Of a stretch of DNA of 64,000 nucleotides, positions 1 through 10,834 are shown piece after piece. Each line of letters opens with the position of its first letter. Positions within the stretch are counted from its first letter, which is position 1. The stretch is taken from assembly GCA_029782145.1 (NCBI GenBank), contig JAKOVH010000023.1, forward strand, positions 1 through 64,000, read 5' to 3'. The notes below the pieces were generated by a model. The model saw nothing but the letters and a program-made list of their open reading frames with translations, searched no databases and had not been told where the DNA came from. The translations under genes and the position numbers were made by a program. The DNA is from Actinomycetes bacterium (GTDB lineage: Bacteria > Actinomycetota > Acidimicrobiia > Acidimicrobiales > Acidimicrobilacustridaceae).

Positions 1-1
1 G

Positions 2-250
2 GGCAGCTCGGCGTGGTCGGAGGGCACCGTCACGTGGAGCACGGCCCCGGCGTCGGTGGGGGCCAAGGTGAGCAGCGTGAGCGGCGCGGTGGCGCTGGGC
101 ACCGGCTACACGTGGGACCTCACGCCGCTGGTGACGGGCAACGGCGTGGTGAGCGTGGTGCTCAAGAGCACCAGCAGCGACGGCGCCCGCTACTTCTCCA
201 AAGAAGGCGGTACCTTCGCCCAGGTGCCGCAGCTGACGGTCACCTGTTGA
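2..250 (+). CDS. DNRLRE-domain protein, C-terminal fragment
   Basis: This is the last 82 residues of a protein whose start lies before the window. The visible part carries the hallmark W-x-EGTVTW-x(3)-AP segment, then GYTWDLTPLV and a terminal beta-rich stretch ending QVPQLTVTC. That pattern matches the end of a DNRLRE (carbohydrate-binding module 96-like) domain, a beta-sandwich found on secreted or surface proteins of actinobacteria. The enzyme or adhesin it was attached to cannot be seen. The stop lies 4 bp before the next start, so it is probably cotranscribed with the phosphoesterase lipoprotein. Confidence 0.7.
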   Translation, partial: GSSAWSEGTVTWSTAPASVGAKVSSVSGAVALGTGYTWDLTPLVTGNGVVSVVLKSTSSDGARYFSKEGGTFAQVPQLTVTC

Positions 251-254
251 CCCC

Positions 255-1247
255 ATGAGATCGACCGGACGGACCATCGTGGTGGCCCTCGCCCTCGTGG
301 TGCTGGCCGGCGCGTGCGGGACGTCGGGGTCCGCCGGGCGGGCCGAGGGCACCGGCACCGGCGCCGGGGCGACCGGGCCGGTGGCCGGCTCCGACGGGAG
401 CACGGACGTGGGGTCGCCCTGTGGTTCGTCGGCCCAGGCCCCACCGACGTACGACCACGTGGTGGTCGTGATGATGGAGAACCGCACGTGGAGCGCGGTG
501 GGCGGTGTCGGCTTCGATGACCCGTCGATGCCGTACCTGCACGCCCTGGCGTCGCGCTGCACCACCTTCGCCGACTGGACCGAGACCGATCCCGACCAGA
601 ACAGCCTGACCCAGTACATCGGGCTCACCAGCGGGCGGGCCAACCCGGCGACCGTCGACGACTGCTCCCCGAGCCGGCGGTGCCGCTCGACCGACGACAA
701 CCTGTTCCGGCAGGTGCGCCAGGCGGGTGGGACCGCTCGCACCTACGTCGAGGGCGCCACGGCCCCGTGCTCGGCGGGGGACAACGCGGCCAAGCACGTG
801 CCGGCGCTCTACTACCAGGGCACCTACACCGACGCCTCCGGTGCCACCCGCAACGATCACGACGCCTGCGAGGAGGAGGTCCGGCCCCTCGACGAGCTCG
901 ACGTCGGGCATCTCCCGACGTTCGCCATGGTGGTCCCCGACCCCTGCCACGACGGCCACGACTGCGACAACGCCACCGTCGACGCCTTCGCGCGGACCTG
1001 GGTCGGCCGCATCCTCGCCAGCCCGGCCTACACGCAGGGCACGACCGCGGTCATGGTGCTCTACGACGAGGACCGGCCCGTGCCGAACCTGCTGGTGGCG
1101 CCGACGGCCGTGGCGGGACCGGTCACGCTGGCCGGCGCCGGGCACTCGGCGATGCTGCGCACGTGGGAGGAGATGCTCGGTCTGCCGACCATGGCCACCG
1201 ACGAGGTCCGGGCCGCGCCGAGCCTGAGAGGCGCCGCCCACCTGTAG
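255..1247 (+). CDS. Phosphoesterase-family lipoprotein (AcpA/phospholipase C-like)
   Basis: A 330-aa exported hydrolase. The N-terminus is a short positive region, a hydrophobic segment and an LAGAC lipobox, so the mature protein should be lipid-anchored outside the membrane. After a Gly/Thr/Ala-rich linker, the catalytic region begins with YDHVVVVMMENRTW. MMEN is the metal-binding start of the PF04185 phosphoesterase family (acid phosphatase AcpA, phospholipase C). A late YDED and a GAGHSAML segment supply further likely metal ligands. It follows the DNRLRE gene by 4 bp. The substrate is unknown; the family hydrolyses phosphomonoesters or phospholipids. Confidence 0.8.
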   Translation: MRSTGRTIVVALALVVLAGACGTSGSAGRAEGTGTGAGATGPVAGSDGSTDVGSPCGSSAQAPPTYDHVVVVMMENRTWSAVGGVGFDDPSMPYLHALASRCTTFADWTETDPDQNSLTQYIGLTSGRANPATVDDCSPSRRCRSTDDNLFRQVRQAGGTARTYVEGATAPCSAGDNAAKHVPALYYQGTYTDASGATRNDHDACEEEVRPLDELDVGHLPTFAMVVPDPCHDGHDCDNATVDAFARTWVGRILASPAYTQGTTAVMVLYDEDRPVPNLLVAPTAVAGPVTLAGAGHSAMLRTWEEMLGLPTMATDEVRAAPSLRGAAHL

Positions 1248-1294
1248 GCCGCGCCGGCCCCGTGGCGTGGTGGTCGGCTCGCGCGACGGCGCAC

Positions 1295-1300
1295 TACCGT
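1295..1300 (+). promoter_or_regulatory. -10 box for leaderless amidohydrolase mRNA
   Basis: TACCGT lies exactly 6 nt before the ATG at 1307 and there is no Shine-Dalgarno sequence. This spacing would start the transcript at or next to the start codon. Confidence 0.5.
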
Positions 1301-1306
1301 TCGGCC

Positions 1307-3040
1307 ATGTTCGATCTGAAGATCATCGGGGGGACCGTCGTCGACGGCACCGGCCGGGCCCGCTTCGTGGGCGACGTGGCGGTCACCGACGGCACCATCG
1401 TCGCCGTCGGCACCGACATCTCCGGTGAGGCCGCCGAGACCATCGACGCCACCGGCTGCATCGTCACGCCGGGCTTCGTCGACATCCACACCCACTACGA
1501 CGGCCAGGCCACCTGGGACCCGGTGCTCGACCCCTCGGCCAGCCACGGGGTCACCACGGTCGTGGCCGGCAACTGCGGGGTGGGCTTCGCGCCGGTGCGC
1601 CCGGGGGAGCAGGAGCGCCTCGTCGAGCTCATGGAGGGTGTCGAGGACATCCCCGGCACCGCGCTGCACGAGGGCATCCAGTGGGAGTGGGAGACCTTCC
1701 CCGAGTACCTCGACGCCCTGGCTCGGCGGGAGTACGCGCTCGACGTGGCCGCCTTCATCCCCCACGCGCCGCTGCGTGTCTACGTCATGGGCGAGCGGGG
1801 CGTCCGCAACGAGCCGGCCACCGCCGACGACATCGCCGAGATGGCCGAGCACGTCGCCGCCGCCATCCGGGCCGGCGCGGTGGGGTTCTCGACCTCGCGC
1901 TCGCTGAACCACAAGGACCTCGACGGCGAGCTCGTGCCCGGGACCTTCGCCTCGGCCGACGAGCTGACCGGCCTGGCCCGGGCGATGGTCGAGGCCGGCG
2001 GCGGGCTGTTCGAGGTCGTGCCGATGGGCGAGACCGGCGACGACCGCGGCATGACGCTGGGCGAGATCGAGATGCTCGCCCACGTCTCCAAGGAGGCGGG
2101 GGTGCCGGTGTCGTTCCTCGTCGTGCAGAGCATGGGCGCCCCCGACCTGTGGCGCGACCAGCTCGACGCGGTGCGCCGGGCCAACGCCGACGGGGCCCGG
2201 CTCATCCCCCAGGTCGCGGCTCGTCCGGGCGGCATGCTGCTGGGCGTGGCGAGCTACCACGGCCTCATGCGCCGGCCCACGTTCCGCCGCCTCGAGGACA
2301 GCCTGCCCCTCGACGAGCTGCTCGCCGAGATGCGCCGGCCCGAGGTCAAGGCCGCCATCCTGGGCGAGGACGACCTCCCGGCCGACCCGCACCGGCAGTT
2401 CGAGACGCTCACCGAGAGCACCCCCTACATGTTCGGGCGCATGTTCCCGCTCGGCGACCCGCCGGACTACGAGCCGACGCCGGAGCAGTCGATCGCCGGC
2501 ATCGCCGAGGCCACCGGCCGCGACCCGTGGGAGGTGCTCTACGACCACCTCGCCGCGGGCGAGCTCCTGCTCGGCGCGTTCACGAACTACGCGCAGATCA
2601 CCCAGGACCCGCTCGCCGAGATGCTCGACCACCCGGACACGGTCGTGGGCCTCTCCGACGGCGGCGCCCACGTGAAGATGATCTGCGACGCGTCGGCGCC
2701 GACCTACCTGCTCACCCACTGGGCCCGCGACCGCTCACGCGGCGAGCGGCTCCCGCTCGAGACGGTGGTGCGCAAGCAGGCGGCCGCCACCGCCGAGGTG
2801 GTGGGGCTCACCGACCGGGGCACCATCGAGGTGGGCAAGCGGGCGGACCTGAACGTGATCGACTTCGACCGCCTGGCGCTGCACCCGCCCCGCTCGGTCG
2901 ACGACCTGCCCGCCGGCGGGCGCCGCGTGCTGCAGGACGCCACCGGCTACGTGGCCACCATCGTGCACGGGGTGGTCACCCGCCGCGACGGCGTCGACAC
3001 CGGCGCCCGACCGGGGCGACTGGTCCGCGCCGGCCACTGA
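1307..3040 (+). CDS. N-acyl-D-amino-acid deacylase-family amidohydrolase
   Basis: A 577-aa metal-dependent amidohydrolase. The frame stays open far upstream, but the ATG at 1307 begins the canonical [15 protein letters not shown] start and sits 6 nt after a TACCGT box. The metal-binding HxH is in DIHTHYDG (His61 and His63), followed by the [17 protein letters not shown] block typical of the D-aminoacylase branch. The C-terminal half has [18 protein letters not shown] and the closing beta-sandwich [15 protein letters not shown]. Family members hydrolyse N-acyl-D-amino acids, though many actinobacterial homologues have no assigned substrate. A strong inverted repeat follows the gene. Confidence 0.85.
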   Translation: MFDLKIIGGTVVDGTGRARFVGDVAVTDGTIVAVGTDISGEAAETIDATGCIVTPGFVDIHTHYDGQATWDPVLDPSASHGVTTVVAGNCGVGFAPVRPGEQERLVELMEGVEDIPGTALHEGIQWEWETFPEYLDALARREYALDVAAFIPHAPLRVYVMGERGVRNEPATADDIAEMAEHVAAAIRAGAVGFSTSRSLNHKDLDGELVPGTFASADELTGLARAMVEAGGGLFEVVPMGETGDDRGMTLGEIEMLAHVSKEAGVPVSFLVVQSMGAPDLWRDQLDAVRRANADGARLIPQVAARPGGMLLGVASYHGLMRRPTFRRLEDSLPLDELLAEMRRPEVKAAILGEDDLPADPHRQFETLTESTPYMFGRMFPLGDPPDYEPTPEQSIAGIAEATGRDPWEVLYDHLAAGELLLGAFTNYAQITQDPLAEMLDHPDTVVGLSDGGAHVKMICDASAPTYLLTHWARDRSRGERLPLETVVRKQAAATAEVVGLTDRGTIEVGKRADLNVIDFDRLALHPPRSVDDLPAGGRRVLQDATGYVATIVHGVVTRRDGVDTGARPGRLVRAGH

Positions 3041-3082
3041 GCGCCGGCCACCGGGCGCCGGTGGCTCCTACCGGTCGCGCGA

Positions 3083-3104
3083 CCCCGGGCCCGAGGGCCC
3101 GGGG
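3083..3104. terminator. GC-rich hairpin between convergent genes
   Basis: Two perfectly complementary 10-nt arms (CCCCGGGCCC and its complement) flank a 2-nt centre, in the 83-bp gap between the amidohydrolase and the oppositely oriented DUF1918 gene. There is no T-tract, as is common for high-GC actinobacterial terminators. It could serve both strands. Confidence 0.5.
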
Positions 3105-3123
3105 GTGCTGTCGCCGGTGCCCT

Positions 3124-3330
3124 TCAGGTCGAGGCCTCGTGCTCGACGTCGGCGTCGGACCCGGGGTAGAAGAGGTGGTCCTGCGGGACGTCGTTGGGGT
3201 CGTCGTGCCAGTGCACGACGTAGGGGGGTCCGCCATCGTCGCCGCGGACCTCCACGATGGTCGCCGTGCGCTCCTGGCGACCGACCGCGTGGCCCCTGAT
3301 GACGAGCCGATCACCGACCTTGGCCTTCAT
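3124..3330 (-). CDS. DUF1918 domain-containing small protein
   Basis: A 68-aa protein that is almost entirely one DUF1918 domain: KAKVGDRLVIRGH at the start, a VEVRGDDGGPPYVVHWHDD core, and FYPGSDA near the end. The ATG at 3330 was chosen over one 33 nt upstream because AGGAGG sits 6 nt before it and the domain starts immediately. The fold is a small beta-barrel resembling SH3/KOW folds; its function is unknown. It lies 48 bp downstream of the HAD-ATPase gene on the same strand, so they are probably one transcript. Confidence 0.85.
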   Translation of the reverse strand: MKAKVGDRLVIRGHAVGRQERTATIVEVRGDDGGPPYVVHWHDDPNDVPQDHLFYPGSDADVEHEAST

Positions 3331-3378
3331 GGGTGACCTCCTCATCGGGTGGGAGCTGCTCACTCCATGGTGCGACGG

Positions 3379-5154
3379 TCAGCGCTCGTCGCGCCAGGAT
3401 CTCTCGTCCCGTCCGGCCCGAGCCTCGAGGTCAGCGCACAGGCGGCCCCGGGCGGCGCCGGTGCCGAGCTCGCCCCGTGCCAGGCGCACCTCCACGGTGG
3501 CGAGCGCCTGAGCCAGGAACCAGTCGCCCAGCACCTCGTCGACCCAGCGGGACAGGTCGCCGCCGGCGCAGTGGTGCTCGATGGTGGCGTCGGCGCAGCG
3601 ACGGAGCTCCCGGGCGAGGCCGGCGACGCTCCCGGCGGTGGCCCCCGTGAGGGTGGCGTCGTCGACCCGGAAGTGGAAGCGGCGGTCCGGCGGGAGGCGG
3701 TCGTCGTCGTACTTGTGCCAGTGGCGCACGTGGTGGGTGGCCCGGGCGGCCGGTCGGAAGACGACCGCGTCACCGGGCCGGTCCCGCCGCACCAGCACCG
3801 CCTCGCCCGGCTCCGCCCCGGCGAGCAGCTCGGCCACCCACTCCCGCGCCACGCCGCCGATGGTGCTGGCCAGCTCGACCAGCAAGGGGTGGACACCGGC
3901 CCGGTGGGGCAGGGCGATCACCGCGTCGAGGCCGCGCAGCACCTCCGGGTCGAGGTCCTGCGGTCGGTAGGTGACGAAGCAGTAGCCGGCGGTGCGCGGC
4001 GCCCGGGTCAGGGCGTGCTCCTGCCCGGGCCCGAGGATGGTGTGGGCCTCGTCGAGGATCAGCCAGTGGGGGAGCCCGTTGCGGCGGTGCTGGGCCTCGA
4101 CCTGGGCGCGGAGCCGCCAGAGGTAGTCGGACCGCCCGTCCTCGGCGGTGGCGGAGAGGTCGACCACCACGCTGCCGAGGCGGTGCCCCAGCAGGTGCAC
4201 GACGCTGTCGACGGCGGGCAGGCGGCCGCCGGCACCGGTGAGGAAGACGCCGGGGAGCCGCCCCAGCTGGGGGTGGTCGCCCTCGGGGTCCATGACCAGC
4301 ACCGAGTAGGAGAGCGCGACGAGGCGCTCGGCGAGCAGCCCGGCCACGTAGGACTTGCCGCTTCCCGGGCCTCCCGTCACCAGCACCTGCAGCTGTGAGG
4401 CCGGCAGGCACACCGCGGTGCCGTCGGCCGAGCACCCCAGCTCGACCGACCACCGCGCCGGGCGGGGGCACCACCGGCCCGGCAGGAGCACCTCGTGGAC
4501 GAGCGCCGCGACCCCCTCCCCGTCGGGACCGTCGAGCACGAGGTCGGCGTGGGCCTTCAGGCTCTCGACAGCGTCGCCGACCGCCACGCCGACCTCGGTG
4601 GCCCGCAGCATGGCCAGGTCGTTCTCGGCGTCGCCGACGCCGACCGCGTTGTGGGGGGACAGGTCCAGCTCGGCCAACGCCGCCGCGGCCCCCGTCCCCT
4701 TCGAGCAGCCCGGTGGCAGCACCATCAGCTCGGCGCGGTTGCGCACCAGCTGGCAGTCGAGGCCCAACCGCCGCACCGCGGCGAGGATGGCGGCGTCGTC
4801 CTCCCCGCGGCACGCCAACAGGACCAGGCCTCGCCGGTACGAGATGCCCTCGTCGTCGAGGGCGTCGGTCAGCTCGCTGGGGATCGGCGGGGCGAGCAGG
4901 CGGCGCTGCCCGGCGTGCTCGAGCACGGTGCCGTCCTCGGCGACCACGGCGTCGAAGTGCTCGGCCACCTCGGGGAACACCGCCTCGAGCTCGTCGAGGA
5001 TGCGCCCGGTGGCCAGCACGGCGCGGATGCCGCCGGCCCGGGCGTCGTGGATGGCGGCGAGGGCCTCGGCCGAGACGGCCCCGGCGCGAGCGATGGTCCC
5101 GTCGTAGTCGACGACGACGGCGTGGAAGTACCCGGCCGGTCCCGATCCCTCCAC
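3379..5154 (-). CDS. HAD phosphatase fused to HerA/FtsK-like P-loop ATPase
   Basis: A 591-aa two-part protein. Residues ~10-220 are a Cof-type HAD-IIB hydrolase: motif I is VVDYDGT (Asp16, Asp18), then LATGR and [12 protein letters not shown] as the last motif. Residues ~255-480 are a P-loop ATPase with Walker A GGPGSGKS, an MDPEGDHP segment and Walker B LILDEAH, resembling HerA/DUF87 DNA-translocase-type ATPases. The C-terminal ~110 residues ([21 protein letters not shown]) are unassigned. The GTG start follows AGGAGG. Similar fusions exist in actinobacteria under the name HAD hydrolase, but I know of no assigned role. A DUF1918 gene follows. Confidence 0.75.
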   Translation of the reverse strand: MEGSGPAGYFHAVVVDYDGTIARAGAVSAEALAAIHDARAGGIRAVLATGRILDELEAVFPEVAEHFDAVVAEDGTVLEHAGQRRLLAPPIPSELTDALDDEGISYRRGLVLLACRGEDDAAILAAVRRLGLDCQLVRNRAELMVLPPGCSKGTGAAAALAELDLSPHNAVGVGDAENDLAMLRATEVGVAVGDAVESLKAHADLVLDGPDGEGVAALVHEVLLPGRWCPRPARWSVELGCSADGTAVCLPASQLQVLVTGGPGSGKSYVAGLLAERLVALSYSVLVMDPEGDHPQLGRLPGVFLTGAGGRLPAVDSVVHLLGHRLGSVVVDLSATAEDGRSDYLWRLRAQVEAQHRRNGLPHWLILDEAHTILGPGQEHALTRAPRTAGYCFVTYRPQDLDPEVLRGLDAVIALPHRAGVHPLLVELASTIGGVAREWVAELLAGAEPGEAVLVRRDRPGDAVVFRPAARATHHVRHWHKYDDDRLPPDRRFHFRVDDATLTGATAGSVAGLARELRRCADATIEHHCAGGDLSRWVDEVLGDWFLAQALATVEVRLARGELGTGAARGRLCADLEARAGRDERSWRDER

Positions 5155-5318
5155 TGCTCCTCCTGGCGCTCCTTCGCACCGTCGCGCCGTCGTGCCCGCC
5201 GGGACAGGGCCGGTCGTCCCTCGCTGCGCCGGGGCGTCCGCCGCGGGGCGTGACGTTCGGCCCTTGGGCGCCGCGGCGGTGGTGGAAGATGGTGGAGGTG
5301 TCGCTGGGAGGAGGCGCG

Positions 5319-7105
<1,787 letters not shown>

Positions 7106-7109
<4 letters not shown>

Positions 7110-8104
7110 CCGCGCCGATCCCCACCGCCGGGCAGCAGCCCGTGACCGCCGCGGACGTCGAGCTGCTGCGCCAGATGCTGCGGGTCCGCCGCTTCGAGGA
7201 GCGCTGCGTGGAGCTCTACAGCAGCACCAAGATCCGCGGCTTCATGCACCTCTACATCGGGGAGGAAGCGGTGGCCACCGGTGTCGTCAGCTGCCTCGGG
7301 CCCGACGACGCCGTCGTGGCGACCTACCGGGAGCACGGCCACGCCCTCGTCCGCGGCGTGCCGGCCCGCTCGATCATGGCCGAGATGTTCGGCAGGGTCG
7401 AAGGGTGCAGCCGTGGCCGGGGCGGCTCGATGCACCTGTTCGACGCGTCGACCCGGTTCTACGGCGGCAACGCCATCGTCGGGGGCGGGCTGCCCGTGGC
7501 GGTCGGCCTGGCCCTGGGCGACCGCATGCAGGGGCGTGACCGGGTCACCGCCTGCTTCTTCGGTGAGGGCGCCGTCGCCGAGGGGGAGTTCCACGAGAGC
7601 CTCAACCTGGCCGCGCTGTGGCGCCTGCCGGTGCTGTTCTGCTGCGAGAACAACCTCTACGCCATGGGCACCGCGCTGGAGCTGTCGGAGTCGCAGCCGT
7701 CGCTGGCGCTCAAGGCCGCCGCCTACGAGGTGCCGGCGTGGACCGTCGACGGCATGGACGTGCTCGAGGTGCGGCGAGCCGCGGCGATGGCCGTGGAGGC
7801 CACCCGCGCCGGGCACGGCCCCCACTTCCTCGAGCTGCAGACCTACCGCTTCCGTGCCCACTCGATGTACGACCCGGAGCGCTACCGCGACAAGGGCGAG
7901 GTGGCCCACTGGCGCGAGCGCGACCCGATCGAGGCGCTGACGGGCAGGCTGCGGGCCGAGGGGCTCGTCGACGACGACGTCCTCGCCGCCATGGAGCAGG
8001 AGGTGGCCGCGGAGGTCGACGACGCAGTGGCCTTCGCCGAGGCCGGCAGCGACGAGCCCGTCGAGGACCTGACCCGCTTCGTGACGAGCGAGGACCAGCG
8101 ATGA
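7106..8104 (+). CDS. 2-oxoacid dehydrogenase E1 component, alpha subunit
   Basis: A 332-aa thiamine-diphosphate subunit of the pyruvate/acetoin/branched-chain dehydrogenase family. Residues ~20-60 give the typical [15 protein letters not shown] start. The TPP/Mg region reads [17 protein letters not shown] followed by ENN, and [12 protein letters not shown] is the usual phosphorylation-loop region. With the beta subunit it would decarboxylate a 2-oxoacid and pass the acyl group to lipoyl-E2. The GTG start overlaps the ligase stop (GTGA) and its own stop overlaps the E1-beta start (ATGA). Sequence alone does not settle pyruvate versus acetoin or a longer substrate. Confidence 0.88.
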
Positions 8105-9072
8105 GGACGACCTACCGCGACGCCATGCGCGCCGCGTTGCGCCAGGCGTTGGCCGACGACCCGCGGGTGTTCCTCATGGGCGAGGACGTCGGGCGCTACG
8201 GCGGCTGCTTCGCGGTGAGCCTCGGGCTGCTCGAGGAGTTCGGTCCGGAGCGGGTGCGCGACACGCCGCTGTCGGAGTCGGCGTTCGTGGGCGCCGGGGT
8301 GGGCGCAGCCATGGCCGGCATGCGACCGATCGTCGAGATCATGACCGTGAACTTCAGCCTGCTCGCCCTCGACCAGATCGTGAACAACGCAGCGACGATC
8401 CTGCACATGTCCGGTGGGCAGTTCAACGTGCCGCTGGTGATCCGCATGACCACCGGCGCCGGACGCCAGCTCGCCGCCCAGCACTCCCACAGCCTGGAGG
8501 GGTGGTACGCCCACGTGCCGGGGCTGCGGGTGCTGGCCCCCGCCACCGTGGAGGACGCCCGGGGCATGCTCGCCCCCGCCCTGGCCGATCCCGACCCGGT
8601 GATCATCTTCGAGCACGGCTCGCTCTACGCCATGGAGGGCGACCTGCCCGACGACACCCGCCCCGTCGAGCTCGACCACGCCGCCGTGCGCCGCCCCGGC
8701 CGCGACCTCACCCTGGTCACCTACGGCGGGTGCCTGCCCAAGGTGCTCGCCGCCGCCGACGCTCTCAGCGCCGAAGGGGTGGAGGCCGAGGTCATCGACC
8801 TGCGCACCCTGCGCCCGCTCGACGACGACACGCTCGCCGAGTCCGTCGCCCGCACCCACCGGGCGGTGGTGGTCGACGAGGGCTGGCGAACCGGGGGGCT
8901 GTCGGCCGAGGTGGCCGCCCGCATCTCCGAGCAGTGCTTCTGGGACCTCGACGCCCCGGTCGGGCGGGTGGGCAGCGCCGAGGTGCCCATCCCCTACGCC
9001 AAGCACATGGAGGAAGCGGCCCTGCCCCAGGTCGACGACGTCGTGGCAGCCGCCCTCGAGGCGGTGAGCTGA
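8101..9072 (+). CDS. 2-oxoacid dehydrogenase E1 component, beta subunit
   Basis: A 323-aa transketolase-like beta subunit. The ATG at 8101 overlaps the E1-alpha stop by 4 nt and starts the canonical [14 protein letters not shown]. It is followed by [23 protein letters not shown] and [16 protein letters not shown], which lines the E1 active site. The C-terminal half has the transketolase-C fold with [10 protein letters not shown] and [10 protein letters not shown]. It pairs with the alpha subunit just upstream and the E2 just downstream (TGATG junction at 9070-9074). Confidence 0.9.
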   Translation: MRTTYRDAMRAALRQALADDPRVFLMGEDVGRYGGCFAVSLGLLEEFGPERVRDTPLSESAFVGAGVGAAMAGMRPIVEIMTVNFSLLALDQIVNNAATILHMSGGQFNVPLVIRMTTGAGRQLAAQHSHSLEGWYAHVPGLRVLAPATVEDARGMLAPALADPDPVIIFEHGSLYAMEGDLPDDTRPVELDHAAVRRPGRDLTLVTYGGCLPKVLAAADALSAEGVEAEVIDLRTLRPLDDDTLAESVARTHRAVVVDEGWRTGGLSAEVAARISEQCFWDLDAPVGRVGSAEVPIPYAKHMEEAALPQVDDVVAAALEAVS

Positions 9073-10622
9073 TGGGCGCGTTCACCATGCCGTCGCTCGG
9101 CGCCGACATGGACCGGGGCACGGTCGTGGAGTGGCGGGTCGCGCCCGGTGACCGGGTCTCGCGCGGCGACATCATCGCCGTGGTCGACACCGAGAAGTCG
9201 ACGGTGGAGGTCGAGGTCTTCGAGTCGGGCGTGGTGGAGGAGCTGCTGGTGCCCGTGGGGGAGGAGGTGGAGGTCGGCACCCCGCTCGCCACCATCGCCA
9301 GCGGCGAGGCGATCCAGCCTCTGCCGGCTCCGTCCCCGCCGGCTGCGTCCCCGCCGGCTGCGTCGGCAGCGCCACCGCCGACGCCCTCGTCGCCGCCGTC
9401 CCGGTCGCCAGCGCCCTCGCCGCCCCCGCCGTCGGCATCCCCCGTGCCCGTCCGGGCGCACGTGGTGTCGCCGCTGGTGCGCCACCTGGCCGAGGAGCTC
9501 GGCGTCGACGCCGAGGCGCTGCCCGCCAGCGGGCCCGGTGGTGTGGTGACCCGCGCCGACGTGGTGGCCGCCGCCCGGCTCGGGCTCGGCGTCCCACCAG
9601 CGACGCAGCCGAGCGGCCCGGGCGCACCTCCACCTCCACCTGCTGCACCGGCCCCGCCCAGCGCCGCCCGCCCGGTCGGTCGTCCCCGCCGTGCGAGGGT
9701 GCCCTCCGACGGCGCACGGGTGGTCGCCTCGCCCTACGCACGCCGTCGCGCCGCCGAGGCCGGCGTCGAGCTGTGCGACCTGGCGGGGACCGGCCCCGGT
9801 GGTGCCGTGCTGGCCCGCGACGTGCCGGCGACCCCGAGCGTCTCCGTGACCGGCGTCGGCGCCGCGACCCCGGCCGCGGCGGCCGCCCCCTCGGCGTCGG
9901 AGCCCGCGAGCGCACCGCTCCGCCGGGGCCCGGAGGCCCTCAGGGCGTCGGTGGCGGCGCTCATGGCCCGCTCCAAGCGCGAGATCCCGCACTACTACCT
10001 GCGCACCACCATCGACCTCGGTCTGGTCCGGTCGTGGCTCGACCGGGTCAACGTCGATCGTCCGCCCGGCGACCGGGTCGTGCCCGCGGCGGTGCTGTGC
10101 TGGGCGACGGCTCGCGCGGCGGCGACCAACCGCGGGCTCAACGGGCACTGGGTCGACGACGGCTTCCGGCCCGCCTCGGGCGTGCAGCTCGGCGTCGCCG
10201 TCAGCCTGCGCGGCGGAGGCCTGCTGGCACCGGTCATCCCCGACGCCGACACCCTCGACGCCGACGAGCTCATGCGCCGCTTGCGGGACCTCACGGAGCG
10301 GGCCCGCCACGGTGGGCTCAAGGCGTCCGAGATGGCCGACCCGAGCATCACCGTCACCAACCTCGGCGACACCGGGGTCGAGGAGGTGTACGGCGTCATC
10401 TACCCGCCCCAGGTGGCGATGGTCGGCTTCGGCAAGGTCGTCGAGCGGGCCTGGGTGGTCACCGACCGGATCGAGGTCCGTCCCGTGGTCACGGTGACCC
10501 TCGCCGCCGACCACCGGGCGACCAACGGCCACGAAGGCGCCCGCCTGCTCGCCACCATCGACCGACTGCTGCAGGATCCGGAGGAGCCATGGAGCGCGAC
10601 CGAGCCACCGACATCATCGTGA
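9072..10622 (+). CDS. Dihydrolipoamide acyltransferase E2 with two PSBDs and altered HxxxDG
   Basis: A 516-aa E2 subunit. Residues 1-80 are a lipoyl domain with the lipoylation site DTEKS (Lys42). A Pro/Ala/Ser linker follows, then two peripheral subunit-binding domains at ~130-167 (SGPGGVVTRADV) and ~217-252 (TGPGGAVLARDV), each tied by flexible linkers. The catalytic acyltransferase domain covers ~290-510. The usual DHRxxDG active-site motif here reads DHRATNG: His481 is present but the catalytic Asp is Asn485. Most E2s have one such binding domain. No E3 (dihydrolipoamide dehydrogenase) is encoded nearby. The ATG overlaps the E1-beta stop. Confidence 0.87.
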   Translation: MGAFTMPSLGADMDRGTVVEWRVAPGDRVSRGDIIAVVDTEKSTVEVEVFESGVVEELLVPVGEEVEVGTPLATIASGEAIQPLPAPSPPAASPPAASAAPPPTPSSPPSRSPAPSPPPPSASPVPVRAHVVSPLVRHLAEELGVDAEALPASGPGGVVTRADVVAAARLGLGVPPATQPSGPGAPPPPPAAPAPPSAARPVGRPRRARVPSDGARVVASPYARRRAAEAGVELCDLAGTGPGGAVLARDVPATPSVSVTGVGAATPAAAAAPSASEPASAPLRRGPEALRASVAALMARSKREIPHYYLRTTIDLGLVRSWLDRVNVDRPPGDRVVPAAVLCWATARAAATNRGLNGHWVDDGFRPASGVQLGVAVSLRGGGLLAPVIPDADTLDADELMRRLRDLTERARHGGLKASEMADPSITVTNLGDTGVEEVYGVIYPPQVAMVGFGKVVERAWVVTDRIEVRPVVTVTLAADHRATNGHEGARLLATIDRLLQDPEEPWSATEPPTSS

Positions 10623-10834
10623 GCGTCCTGTCGGGCATCGCCCCGGAGATCGACCCGGGCACGGTCGACCCGAGCGGCGAGCTGCAGTTCGAGTTCGACC
10701 TCGACTCGATGGACTTCTTGAACCTCGTGGAGGGAGTCGGCAAGGCGGCCGGCATCGAGGTGCCCGAGCGGGACTACGCGGCCATCGCGACCCTCGACGG
10801 GTTCGCCCAGTACCTGGTCGCTCACGCGGGCTGA
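10589..10834 (+). CDS. Acyl carrier protein
   Basis: An 81-aa acidic, four-helix carrier protein. FEFDLDSMDFLNLVE contains the DSM/DSL-type serine that receives phosphopantetheine. The start (GGAGCC then ATG) lies 34 nt inside the E2 gene, so the two are translated together. A carrier protein as the last gene of a ligase-E1-E2 operon suggests that the acyl group made by E1/E2 or the ligase ends up on this ACP rather than on free CoA; that is inference. Its end overlaps the convergent phosphoribosyltransferase gene by 13 bp. Confidence 0.85.
   Translation: MERDRATDIIVSVLSGIAPEIDPGTVDPSGELQFEFDLDSMDFLNLVEGVGKAAGIEVPERDYAAIATLDGFAQYLVAHAG

Noticed and set aside
1061..2719. A 552-aa open frame on the minus strand opposite the amidohydrolase gene.
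   Set aside because: It is the antisense shadow of a well-supported gene; its residues (Val/Gly/His/Arg/Asp blend) show no domain, and such frames are expected at this GC content.
3349..4398. Plus-strand 349-aa frame opposite the HAD-ATPase gene.
   Set aside because: Antisense shadow; the minus-strand gene has intact catalytic motifs.
5289..5318. Earlier ATG at 5289 for the acetyl-CoA synthetase-like gene.
   Set aside because: The GGGAGGAGG ribosome site lies between the two ATGs and serves 5319.
9320..9460. Pro/Ala/Ser-rich simple-sequence stretch as a DNA repeat element.
   Set aside because: It encodes the flexible linker between lipoyl and subunit-binding domains of E2, as in most E2 proteins.
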